DNA of 23,804 nucleotides from Methanofastidiosum sp. (lineage in GTDB: Archaea > Methanobacteriota_B > Thermococci > Methanofastidiosales > Methanofastidiosaceae), in the NCBI GenBank assembly GCA_035362715.1, contig DAOSDU010000019.1, positions 1 through 23,804 on the forward strand, read 5' to 3'. Made by a program: the position numbers and the translations under genes. A model generated the notes under the pieces. It saw nothing but the letters and a program-made list of their open reading frames with translations, did not search any database and was not told the DNA's origin. Shown piece after piece: positions 7,211 through 14,440 of the stretch; position 1 is the stretch's first letter, and each line of letters starts with the position of its first letter.

Positions 7211-7534
7211 ATGGGTAAGAACACAATTGAGCTAACAGATTCAAATTTTGATCAGGAAGTATTAAAGAGTAGCAAACCTGTCGTTGTTGACTTTTGGGCA
7301 ACCTGGTGTGGCCCATGTCAGATGATTGCTCCCGTTATTGAAGAAGTTGCAGGCGAACATCCAGAATGGAAGATTGGTAAATTGGATGTTGACAAAAGTA
7401 TGTCGGTAGCTCAGAGATATGGAATTAGGAGCATACCAACAATTGCTATATTTAGGGACGGGAAAGTATTCGACACGATAATTGGTTTCGTGCCTAAAGA
7501 AGAGCTCATAAAAAGAATAGAAAGAAATATTTAA
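7211..7534 (+). CDS. Thioredoxin
   Basis: A cytoplasmic dithiol-disulfide oxidoreductase. The 107 residues form a standard single thioredoxin fold. The active site is W32-C33-G34-P35-C36 after VVDFWAT, the cis-proline is Pro76 in RSIPTIAIF, and the C-terminal FRDGKVFDTIIGFVPKEEL is typical. The length matches the family. It follows the Cys-containing HTH gene and may be linked to it functionally. Its reductase is not in the window. The gene ends in an AT-rich convergent gap with SepRS. Confidence 0.95.
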   Translation: MGKNTIELTDSNFDQEVLKSSKPVVVDFWATWCGPCQMIAPVIEEVAGEHPEWKIGKLDVDKSMSVAQRYGIRSIPTIAIFRDGKVFDTIIGFVPKEELIKRIERNI

Positions 7535-7580
7535 TTTTATTTAATACTTTTCTATTATACTATTTTTAAATAATAAATTA
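7535..7580. terminator. Convergent AT-rich gap between thioredoxin and SepRS genes
   Basis: These 46 bases are nearly all A and T, with short T runs on both strands. They separate the stop codons of two convergent genes, so they probably hold terminators for both, as expected for T-run termination in archaea. No clear hairpin is present. Confidence 0.4.
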
Positions 7581-9023
7581 TTAGAGTACTTTCCACTTTA
7601 CAGTTGTAAATACTGGACCTCTGATGTCTATCTTGCCTTTACCCCTTAGATACTGATGGATATATGTTGGAAGCGAGACATTGATATCAGAAATGCTCCG
7701 GACTATAGGGATTCTTTCTTCGTATTCGCCAGGCTCTTTTGTTGCCTCTATTTTTGAAACAACTTTTCTAAAGAAAGCTTCAAGATATGAAATTTTGGTA
7801 TCGACCCCATTTTTTATTATATTTAAAGAGTTTTCATCTTTAGAGTCTGGGAGTATTCCGACCATGGCCTTTTCTAAGACGTAAATCTGATTGAATCCTG
7901 CAGGCCCAATTAATTTAGTATTCTCCTCAGGTTCGGCGATCATTACTTCTATTTTTCTGCCTAAGAAATCTCCTTTGTACGAAGTAAATTCACATGGCGA
8001 GGATACATCTTTGTTTTGTCTTGCAGTTTCAATTAAAGCTTTCAATAGTTTTTCTCCTTCTGATGTTTTTATATCCTGAACAAACTCGATAGACTTTGCA
8101 ATATCTTGATCGGAAAAGTCAACTTTGTAGAACTGTGGATATATAAGTTCACGAATATCATTTACACCGCTTCGGATCATGGATATTCTTTCTGCGCCCT
8201 GCCCAATATTCAAGACATCATATGGTATTTTGTATCCTTTCAAAACATCCTTTGAGTATAATCCAAAGTCTGCTATCTCTATCCAGTCACCTAATTTGAT
8301 AAAAGCTTCGTGTTCTGTTCCAGCTTCGTAATAACTTGCACTTCTCTTTTTGACCTTAAATTTTACTTTGTCAAAGCCGAGTTTTTCTGTGAAATTTGTG
8401 ACTATTTCTTTTCCTAATTCAGGAGAAATTTCTTTGTCCATTACAACGCAAGACGCGGAGAAATGGCTCCTAAGGTGAGTCTGATCTTCACGCTGCTCAC
8501 GCCTGAAACATCTATCAATTGAAAATAACTTTAAAGGTAGTTCGCTTCTACCAGCAAGTGCTTGTAAAGTAATAAACCAGCCAGATGTCATATGGGACCT
8601 TAAAGTGAGATTTGTAGGAACCGGAATTAACTCTTTAAATTCTTTGAAAATGTCTAATACTTTTTCGGCTGCTTCAAACTCAATGCCAAGCCCTTTTGAA
8701 ATCGCTTCGACAAAGTCATCACCCTCTATCGTTCCTCTCTTATAATCTTGTAGAGTTCTTTCAAGATTTCTACTTCTTCTCTCGTCAAGCTCTACAAACT
8801 GGGATATCTTATCTTTGACTTCCTTTGAAAGCCCTACATTGGGTCTTGGAAGCCCGGCAAGATAATATACCCTGTCCAGTATAGCGGGAGTCTCTGAACC
8901 CCACTGCTTATACATATCATCGTCAGTTATGAAAAGAGGATTGAACACCTCATCAAAATCAAGGTCAAGATAAATATTCCTAAGAATAGATATAGTTTCT
9001 TCTAAAATATGTGGCTTACCCAT
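7581..9023 (-). CDS. sepS: O-phosphoseryl-tRNA(Cys) synthetase (SepRS), short N-terminus
   Basis: SepRS charges tRNA(Cys) with O-phosphoserine. SepCysS then converts this to Cys-tRNA, the indirect cysteine route of methanogens and relatives. The 480 residues carry the class II core with SepRS-specific segments: TLRSHMTSGWF (140-150), RCFRREQRED (171-180, motif 2), FSASCVV and NIGQGAERISMI (272-283, motif 3). The end, KGKIDIRGPVFTTVK, is also family-typical. From memory, characterised SepRS are about 530-540 residues. This one begins where they read F-G-K-x-H-P, so about 45-50 N-terminal residues are absent. A TAG stop lies two codons before the ATG, which excludes an in-frame extension. The ATG overlaps the upstream gene's stop by eight bases and has GGAGAGGGG before it, so translation is coupled. 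Confidence 0.9.
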   Translation of the reverse strand: MGKPHILEETISILRNIYLDLDFDEVFNPLFITDDDMYKQWGSETPAILDRVYYLAGLPRPNVGLSKEVKDKISQFVELDERRSRNLERTLQDYKRGTIEGDDFVEAISKGLGIEFEAAEKVLDIFKEFKELIPVPTNLTLRSHMTSGWFITLQALAGRSELPLKLFSIDRCFRREQREDQTHLRSHFSASCVVMDKEISPELGKEIVTNFTEKLGFDKVKFKVKKRSASYYEAGTEHEAFIKLGDWIEIADFGLYSKDVLKGYKIPYDVLNIGQGAERISMIRSGVNDIRELIYPQFYKVDFSDQDIAKSIEFVQDIKTSEGEKLLKALIETARQNKDVSSPCEFTSYKGDFLGRKIEVMIAEPEENTKLIGPAGFNQIYVLEKAMVGILPDSKDENSLNIIKNGVDTKISYLEAFFRKVVSKIEATKEPGEYEERIPIVRSISDINVSLPTYIHQYLRGKGKIDIRGPVFTTVKWKVL

Positions 9024-9435
9024 AAACTATCCCCTCTCCAGGATCAACTTCTCTCTTTGGCGAAACAGAAGGCATTGAAACAGGAGATGGAACGTTTATA
9101 TCACTAGAAACGCCTATCGCCTCGACAAAACATCTGTAAAGTATTGCATTGTGGATAAAAAGAAATTTACCAGTGTCTAGCCTCTTCTTTTCTTTCCACT
9201 CGTTGAGTATTTCTTCTTTCTCAGATCCATCGTAAATAAAAACGCCCTCGATTTTAAGGGAACATACATTGGGAGAGTAATTGCAACAGAAAACAAATTC
9301 TATAAAAATATTGTTATTGTTACTATTATAAGCATCAGTTAAGGTCAAATTGCTTGAAATACTAACAGATGGCGACCCTTCGTCAACTCTGATAAATCTT
9401 TTGGCTTCGATGCCAGTTAAAATTACGCCCCCCAT
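9016..9435 (-). CDS. Possible archaeal SecB-like protein
   Basis: A 139-residue protein. The N-terminal half looks like beta strands (IEAKRFIRVD, IFIEFVFCCNYSP, SLKIEGVFIYDG). The C-terminal half is helical, with ILNEWKEKKRL followed by HNAILYRCFVEAIGVSSDINVPSPVSMPSV. This layout resembles the SecB-like chaperone fold seen in some archaea, but I identify it only by pattern. I chose ATG at 9435 over an in-frame TTG at 9447, because the TATA element at 9461-9470 would start the transcript near 9440, leaving TTG outside it. The last bases overlap the SepRS start, so the two are translated together. Any functional link to SepRS is unknown. Confidence 0.5.
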   Translation of the reverse strand: MGGVILTGIEAKRFIRVDEGSPSVSISSNLTLTDAYNSNNNNIFIEFVFCCNYSPNVCSLKIEGVFIYDGSEKEEILNEWKEKKRLDTGKFLFIHNAILYRCFVEAIGVSSDINVPSPVSMPSVSPKREVDPGEGIVYG

Positions 9436-9460
9436 AACACCAGCCAAATGTATGAAATAT

Positions 9461-9470
9461 TATATATAAG
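9461..9470 (-). promoter_or_regulatory. TATA box for the SecB-like/SepRS operon
   Basis: CTTATATATA on the minus strand predicts a transcript start about 25 bases downstream, near 9440, giving a leader of only a few bases before the ATG at 9435. It also means these two genes can be expressed separately from taw1, whose stop codon is at 9485. Confidence 0.55.
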
Positions 9471-9484
9471 ATTAACTTATTGGC

Positions 9485-10393
9485 TCAATCTCTAGATAAT
9501 AAGACAACTCTTGATTCAGGTGCAGAATCAACTGCCCTATATCCTGATTTTTCTCCGAGTTCATTAGAGAATTCTAGTATATCATCAAACATCGGCATGT
9601 TTTCTACTTCAAGCCTCTTTCTTGAATAGCCAACAAACATGTAAGCTTTAGCCTCGATAAAATCAGGATTCGCCTTTTCTATAAGTTTTGAGTATTCATC
9701 AATATCTGCCATATTAAAATCCTTAACAAGAGTGAGCCTTAAGATTCTTCTTTTTGTTTTAATTTTTGGCAGAAACTCTAAAGACTCGTTTAGTTTTTCC
9801 CACCCATTTTTAATCTGTGGATTGCATACCCTTTCATAAGTTTCTTTTGTGGGTGCTGGCAATGTGATGTAAAGATTATCTGGATAAGTGTCCATTGAAG
9901 ATAGCACTTCAGGAGTTGTCCCGTTTGTCACAAGAAATGTTGAGAAATTTCTTTTTTTAAATCCATCAATTAATCCCGATATATCTGGGTAAAGAGTAGG
10001 TTCGCCGGCTAGAGAAATTGCAACGTTTGTTGGGTCTTCTGCTTCTTTCAGTTTATTTATATCAACAGTTTCAAGAAATCCGTGGTAACCTGAGAGGAGC
10101 TCTCTTTGGGCCTCTATGCATCCTTCAATTATAGTTTCTGGATCATCATATTTAGAAGGAGTGTCTTCGTTATATTCAACTGGCCGCCAACAAAATAAAC
10201 ATTTGTGTGTGCACCAAGCAACGGAAGGAGTCATCTGAAGACATCTATGGCTTTCAATTCCATAGAATCTTTGTTTATAGCAAACTCTGCCTTCGGTCAA
10301 ACTTTTTTTTGTCCAGTGGCATATTTTTACTGCGCTATGTTCCCCAACAATCCTGTATTTCTGCCTCTTCAGTATACTCCAAACTTTCTCCAT
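9485..10393 (-). CDS. taw1: 4-demethylwyosine synthase Taw1/TYW1
   Basis: A radical SAM enzyme that joins pyruvate carbons to m1G37 of tRNA(Phe), the second step of wyosine formation. It has 302 residues. The radical SAM cysteines are Cys61, Cys65 and Cys68 (CTHKCLFCW). Cys25, Cys38 and Cys51 (ICHW, VCYK, RCLQMTP) match the second-cluster cysteines of the archaeal family. The start is ATG at 10393, with GGAGGT seven bases upstream. The earlier ATG at 10399 is too close to that site, and an earlier in-frame start at 10420 lacks an SD. The gene overlaps the end of the DHH gene by 59 bases. A Trm5-like gene at the right edge would supply the m1G37 substrate. Confidence 0.95.
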   Translation of the reverse strand: MEKVWSILKRQKYRIVGEHSAVKICHWTKKSLTEGRVCYKQRFYGIESHRCLQMTPSVAWCTHKCLFCWRPVEYNEDTPSKYDDPETIIEGCIEAQRELLSGYHGFLETVDINKLKEAEDPTNVAISLAGEPTLYPDISGLIDGFKKRNFSTFLVTNGTTPEVLSSMDTYPDNLYITLPAPTKETYERVCNPQIKNGWEKLNESLEFLPKIKTKRRILRLTLVKDFNMADIDEYSKLIEKANPDFIEAKAYMFVGYSRKRLEVENMPMFDDILEFSNELGEKSGYRAVDSAPESRVVLLSRD

Positions 10394-11399
10394 CGCCATG
10401 ACCTCCAAGGTCTTGAACAAAAAGCTCTACGCATTTCTTTAATCCTTCTTCCATGTTAGATTTACCGTTGGCACCGGCAGCACCTTTGTGGCCACCACCT
10501 TCACCACCAATTACTGGAGCTACTTGAGACATTATCTTGGCAAGATTTATTCCTTTATCAATGACTGATTTTTTAGCCCGGCCACTTATCCTGACCTCGC
10601 TTCCATTGTCCGCACCGACAAATGCAACGTCTGCTCCGGTTGAGAGAATAGACTTTGCTGCAAGAGCCTCACAGCTCGAAACATTAGAAGTTGCAACGAT
10701 GAAATCAGAAACACTATAAAGTTTCATTCTCTGGTGTGCCTTTAGGATAGCTATCTTCTTCGATATGTCATCTTCAACTCTTAATAGTTCATCGACATCA
10801 GATATGTGATACCCTCTTTTGAAAATATGAATCAAAGTTTTCAAAGTGTTTACATCAGAAAATCTCATGTGCCCTGTATCGGTGACTATACCGGTAAGTA
10901 TAGCACGAATGATCTTATCGCAGTTTGTATTTTCTTTATTGATTAATCCTTCATCCTTCATTTTGAGCATAATATCAAATATAATTTCGGCTGTCGAAGT
11001 CCTTTCCTTGTTAATAAAATATGTGTATTTAGTTCCCTTGAATTTGTTCGTTTCAAATGTCTCGTGGTGATCAATTGATATTACTACTTCGGCTTTCTCA
11101 ATCATGCTCTCAAAAATTCCAAGTTGCACCGGAGTAGAGGTATCAAGGATTATCAGATTTTTGTGATCAGTCGGAGCTGTGACGATAAAATCTCCAAGAC
11201 TAGAAATTAAGTTCTTTGACAAATTATTTAATGTTTCAGTTCCAATCATTACATTTTTGCCCTGAGATTTTAGCAATTCCTTTAAAGCAATTGCACTGCC
11301 TATGGCATCAGGATCTGCATTTTGGTGGAGAAGTATTATATATTGATCTTGTCGCAATAAAATTTCCATTAATCTAGTATACTCTACATTACTTAACAT
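10335..11399 (-). CDS. DHH/DHHA1 phosphoesterase (NrnA/RecJ-like)
   Basis: A predicted metal-dependent nuclease or phosphodiesterase acting on short oligonucleotides, cyclic dinucleotide products or similar. It has 354 residues. The DHH domain shows HQNADPDAIGSA (H25, D29, D31), D86 and the namesake D110-H111-H112. The DHHA1 domain ends in the glycine-rich GGEGGGHKGAAG (298-309). A short acidic tail follows (about 331-354), all of it encoded in or near the overlap with taw1. The gene lies 31 bases after prefoldin beta. A DHH gene near pfdB is a familiar archaeal arrangement. The exact substrate cannot be told from sequence. Confidence 0.88.
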   Translation of the reverse strand: MLSNVEYTRLMEILLRQDQYIILLHQNADPDAIGSAIALKELLKSQGKNVMIGTETLNNLSKNLISSLGDFIVTAPTDHKNLIILDTSTPVQLGIFESMIEKAEVVISIDHHETFETNKFKGTKYTYFINKERTSTAEIIFDIMLKMKDEGLINKENTNCDKIIRAILTGIVTDTGHMRFSDVNTLKTLIHIFKRGYHISDVDELLRVEDDISKKIAILKAHQRMKLYSVSDFIVATSNVSSCEALAAKSILSTGADVAFVGADNGSEVRISGRAKKSVIDKGINLAKIMSQVAPVIGGEGGGHKGAAGANGKSNMEEGLKKCVELFVQDLGGHGDGESLEYTEEAEIQDCWGT

Positions 11400-11430
11400 T
11401 TATTCATTCTCAACAAAATTTATCAAAGCT

Positions 11431-11784
11431 TTAGCCTGATGTAGGTTGTCCACCTAAAGCCTTCTGAAGATTTTTCTGCATCTCTTCAAGCTTCTTTTTC
11501 ACTCTATCTTCTTGTTTCTCGATAGTAGTAATCCGGATACCGATGGACTCCTTCTTTTTGTTAAGATCATCCAACATATCTGCTTTTTCAGATTTAACTA
11601 AAATGCTACCAATACTTTTGTAAACAACTGGATTTTCAGTTTTTGAAAGTTCAGTCAATGCTGCCTCTGTCTCGTTAATTTCCAATTTCAAGGATTGTAA
11701 TTGGTTTACTATTATCTGATACTGACTCTGCAACTGTTGAAATTGCATTAGTTCTTGTTGTATATTTTCCGGAATATTCTGCAA
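11431..11784 (-). CDS. pfdB: Prefoldin beta subunit
   Basis: Beta subunit of the hexameric chaperone that passes unfolded proteins to the thermosome. The 117 residues show N- and C-terminal coiled coils (QQELMQFQQLQSQYQIIVNQ; KKESIGIRITTIEKQEDRVKKKLEEMQ) around a short beta hairpin (VYKSIGSILVKS). I place the start at TTG 11784 (MQNIPENIQQ), because GAGGTG lies six to seven bases upstream and the family starts M-Q-N-I-P. The alternative GTG at 11793 overlaps that SD. A TATA-like GGTTTATAATTG lies at about 11829-11840. Confidence 0.95.
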   Translation of the reverse strand: MQNIPENIQQELMQFQQLQSQYQIIVNQLQSLKLEINETEAALTELSKTENPVVYKSIGSILVKSEKADMLDDLNKKKESIGIRITTIEKQEDRVKKKLEEMQKNLQKALGGQPTSG

Positions 11785-11850
11785 AAATACCACCTCAATA
11801 TTATCTATACTTGAATCTAAAAAACAACAATTATAAACCTTTGGGTAGCA

Positions 11851-11861
11851 TAAGTTTAAAT
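11851..11861 (+). promoter_or_regulatory. TATA box for nadM
   Basis: The TTTAAATA core at 11854-11861 predicts a transcript start near 11883, almost at the ATG (11885), so the mRNA may have almost no leader. GTGAGG at 11875-11880 resembles an SD but would then lie upstream of the transcript. Which of the two applies is open. Confidence 0.5.
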
Positions 11862-11884
11862 AATCTCAAGAGAAGTGAGGATTT

Positions 11885-12436
11885 ATGAGGGCACTATACA
11901 TAGGTAGATTCCAGCCTTTTCATCTTGGACATCTTCATGTTGTAAAGTACATACTAGAATCATCTAAAGAAGTAATCATAGCTATAGGAAGTTCACAAGT
12001 TTCACATACAATACAAAATCCTTTTACTGCCGGTGAAAGATTTCTAATGATTAAAAAAACATTAGAAACAGAAGGCGTTGATCTTAGACGCGTTCACATT
12101 CTACCTGTACCTGACATATATAGAAATGCATTGTGGGTGAAGCATGTCGAAACAATCACGCCTCCCTTTGATGTAGTCTATGCAAACGAACCTGTAACAG
12201 TCAGACTATTCAAAGAATCGTCCTATGATGTAAGAGGGCCTGAATTCTATAAAAGGACTGTATATTCTGGGGAAGAGATAAGAAACAGGATCCTAAACAA
12301 AGGAAACTGGGAGAGTCTAGTGCCTAAGGCCACCGCCGAAGTTATAAAGGATATTGATGGGGTGGCAAGACTTTTTGAAATAATAAAGTCTGACAAAAAG
12401 GAAACTTCTTATCAAGAGATGTCGAACTCAGTCTAA
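11885..12436 (+). CDS. nadM: NMN adenylyltransferase, archaeal type
   Basis: Joins NMN and ATP to make NAD. The 183 residues contain the nucleotidyltransferase motif GRFQPFHLGHLHVV (7-20, with the HxGH variant) and a C-terminal YSGEEIRNRI segment that corresponds to the second nucleotide-binding motif (usually S-x-T/G-E-I-R). Other family landmarks are AIGSSQVSHTIQNPFTAGER and RNALWVKHVE. It is divergent from pfdB and is followed after 47 bases by the thiamine genes, which have their own TATA-like element. Confidence 0.95.
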   Translation: MRALYIGRFQPFHLGHLHVVKYILESSKEVIIAIGSSQVSHTIQNPFTAGERFLMIKKTLETEGVDLRRVHILPVPDIYRNALWVKHVETITPPFDVVYANEPVTVRLFKESSYDVRGPEFYKRTVYSGEEIRNRILNKGNWESLVPKATAEVIKDIDGVARLFEIIKSDKKETSYQEMSNSV

Positions 12437-12483
12437 TCGATAAAGTTAAATACTGTTTTCTAATAAATCAAAAGGTTTAGATT

Positions 12484-13005
12484 ATGGAACATAAAAGTAT
12501 ATTTACAGCTAGAGAGATATCTGAAATGGCTATTGCCATAGCACTCTCAACCGTACTCAGTTTCATAAAAGTTTTCCAGATGCCTCAAGGAGGATCAATA
12601 ACTGCAGGAAGCATGATCCCAATAATATTTTTAGCTCTCAGAAACAGACCTAAAGTTGCTTTAACTGGAGCAATTCTTTATGGGCTAGTTCAATTCATGA
12701 TAGAGCCTTTCTTCGTTCATCCTGTACAATTCCTTTTTGACTATCCTTTTGCATTTGGAGTTCTCGGTATTGCTACGTTCATAAAGAGATATCCTTTTGT
12801 TGGCGCAAGTGTTGGAGTTGCCTTGAGATTTATCTGCCACTTCCTTTCAGGTTTTATCTTCTTTGGTATGTATGCACCCGAAGGTATTAATCCAGTTTAT
12901 TATTCGGCAATCTATAACGGTTCTTACTTGCTACCTGAGCTTTTCGTAACAGCGATATTTATTTATATACTGTCTAAGAAGAAGTTAATAGATGCCTTCA
13001 AATAA
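12484..13005 (+). CDS. thiT: ThiT-type thiamine transporter S component
   Basis: A membrane substrate-binding subunit of an energy-coupling factor (ECF) transporter for thiamine. The 173 residues form about six hydrophobic helices. They contain the ThiT-like MPQGGSITAGSMIPI (about 34-48) and HPVQFLFDYPFAFGVLG (about 79-95) segments, with the aromatic-rich loops that bind thiamine in this family. It overlaps the thiamine pyrophosphokinase gene by 14 bases, which strongly supports thiamine as substrate. The energising EcfA/EcfT subunits are not in the window. ThiT is mainly known from Firmicutes, so transfer from bacteria is plausible. No thiamine riboswitch fits in the 47-base upstream gap. 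Confidence 0.88.
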   Translation: MEHKSIFTAREISEMAIAIALSTVLSFIKVFQMPQGGSITAGSMIPIIFLALRNRPKVALTGAILYGLVQFMIEPFFVHPVQFLFDYPFAFGVLGIATFIKRYPFVGASVGVALRFICHFLSGFIFFGMYAPEGINPVYYSAIYNGSYLLPELFVTAIFIYILSKKKLIDAFK

Positions 13006-13621
13006 GAAAACTCTGATAATACTAAGCGAGTCTGAGCCCTGTCACCTAGAAGATAGTTTTGATCTTATATTGGTCGCAGATGGAGGGTATAGGACCGCTA
13101 AGAAAATGAACCTAAATATCGATGTTCTTCTTGGGGATTTTGATTCAATAACATCTGAAGAGATCAAAGAAGCAGAATCAAAAGGGATTAAGATTTTATC
13201 ATTTCCAACTGACAAAGACAAGACCGATGGAGAGATTGCGGTAGATTATGCCATCTCTAAAGGCTCAACCGAACTTGTGATCCTTGGTAGTTTCAAAGAA
13301 GAGCTTGACCACGCATTGGGGAATCTATTCTTACTTTTTAAGGTTGACAAAGCTGGAATTAGTTCAAAGCTCCTTACTCAAAAATATGAGATTGAAATAA
13401 TAAATTCAGAGAAAGAATACCTTAAGAAACAGGGCCATGAATTGTCTCTCATACCTGTTTCTGGAATAATTGAAGATCTTAATATTGAAGGTAGCCGCTA
13501 TAATCTCTCAAACGTAAAAGTTGAAATGGGCCAAACTCTAACATTAAGGAATGTAATAATTGATAAAAAGGCAAAAGTATATTTTAAGAAAGGTAAAGTT
13601 TTATCTATCTTAAAAAGATAA
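12992..13621 (+). CDS. Thiamine pyrophosphokinase
   Basis: Transfers pyrophosphate from ATP to thiamine to make the active cofactor. The 209 residues show the catalytic N-terminal domain with ADGGYR (29-34), LGDFDSI (47-53) and PTDKDKTDGEIAV (72-84), then LDHALGN (105-111), and a beta-rich thiamine-binding C-terminal domain. The usual G-G-R before the L-D-H motif is replaced by GSFKEE, a small departure from the family. With ThiT it forms an uptake-and-activation pair for salvaged thiamine. Confidence 0.92.
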   Translation: MPSNKKTLIILSESEPCHLEDSFDLILVADGGYRTAKKMNLNIDVLLGDFDSITSEEIKEAESKGIKILSFPTDKDKTDGEIAVDYAISKGSTELVILGSFKEELDHALGNLFLLFKVDKAGISSKLLTQKYEIEIINSEKEYLKKQGHELSLIPVSGIIEDLNIEGSRYNLSNVKVEMGQTLTLRNVIIDKKAKVYFKKGKVLSILKR

Positions 13622-13644
13622 TATAATATTAATGTGGTGATTCC

Positions 13645-14388
13645 ATAACTGAACTTTCAGAAAAAGAAATTCAAAGATATAAAAGACAATTAATCATAAA
13701 GGATTTTGGGGAAAAATCTCAGAAGGTTCTGAAAGATTCTACAATATCCGTATTTGGTTGCGGAGGTCTTGGATGCCCAGCTTCTACATACCTTGCTACA
13801 AGTGGAGTTGGAAAAATAAATTTAATTGACTTTCAAAAACCTGAGCTTTCTAATCTTAACCGGCAGATAATGCACTTTGAGAAAGATCTTGGAATAAAGG
13901 ACAAATCCGTTTCACTTAAGGAAAAATTGGAGCAATTGAACAGTTCAATAGAAATAGAATCGTTTTCTTTGGAGATTGATGAGAAAAATATTTCAAAGTT
14001 TAAAGAAAGTGATGTTTTAGTAGATTGTTTAGATAATTTTCACACAAGGTACCTCTTAAATGAATTTTCATTAAGGCAAAAAATTCCACTAGTTCATGCA
14101 GCTGTAGAATCATATTATGGACAGATCACAACGATTATCCCTGGCAAAACTCCATGTATAAAATGCCTGTTTCCAAATATGCCAAATAAAAAAGGAATGT
14201 TCCCGATAGTTGGGCCAACTTGTGGAATTTTAGGATCACTTGAGGCCATGGAAGTGATTAAAGTACTTACTGGAATTGGAGAAACTCTATCGGGAAAACT
14301 ACTGATTGTGGACTTAAAATGCATGGAATTTGAAACTATTAATTTTAAGAGAAAAGAAGACTGTTCGATTTGTTCTAAATATTTCTAG
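13645..14388 (+). CDS. E1-like ThiF/MoeB/HesA adenylyltransferase, non-canonical start
   Basis: Activates the C-terminus of a ubiquitin-like sulfur carrier by adenylation. The frame encodes about 247 residues, the usual length. It has the nucleotide loop GCGGLG (38-43), NLNRQ with the catalytic Arg (about R73), DCLDNFHTR, a PTCGILG segment with a possible catalytic Cys193, and a zinc site C171-x2-C174 with C240-x2-C243. No ATG, GTG or TTG occurs in frame between the upstream stop (13630-13632) and the Met at 13870, which would remove the nucleotide loop. GGTGATT lies just before an ATA at 13645 (GGTGA, four bases, then ATA), so AUA is the likely start. It follows the thiamine genes by 23 bases. 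Sulfur transfer for thiamine, molybdopterin or tRNA is possible. Confidence 0.82.
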   Translation: MTELSEKEIQRYKRQLIIKDFGEKSQKVLKDSTISVFGCGGLGCPASTYLATSGVGKINLIDFQKPELSNLNRQIMHFEKDLGIKDKSVSLKEKLEQLNSSIEIESFSLEIDEKNISKFKESDVLVDCLDNFHTRYLLNEFSLRQKIPLVHAAVESYYGQITTIIPGKTPCIKCLFPNMPNKKGMFPIVGPTCGILGSLEAMEVIKVLTGIGETLSGKLLIVDLKCMEFETINFKRKEDCSICSKYF

Positions 14389-14408
14389 CAGGACATGCAT
14401 TAGAGAAT

Positions 14409-14416
14409 ATTTATAA
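14409..14416 (+). promoter_or_regulatory. TATA box for the MFS gene
   Basis: ATTTATAA sits about 28 bases before the ATG at 14441, so the transcript should start within a few bases of the start codon. The call is by sequence and spacing. Confidence 0.5.
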
Positions 14417-14440
14417 ATTGTAGACAAAGGATAAAAATAG

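Noticed and set aside
7581..9023. Phenylalanyl-tRNA synthetase alpha chain
   Set aside because: The class II core is related, but the T-L-R-S-H-M-T-S-G-W-F and F-S-A-S-C segments and the C-terminal D-I-R-G-P end are those of SepRS.
12437..12483. Thiamine riboswitch before thiT
   Set aside because: The gap is only 47 bases, too short for the structure, and no conserved TPP-binding element is present.
13870..14388. Short ThiF-like protein starting at ATG 13870
   Set aside because: It would lack the GCGGLG nucleotide loop and the first strands of the fold, which are encoded intact just upstream in the same frame.
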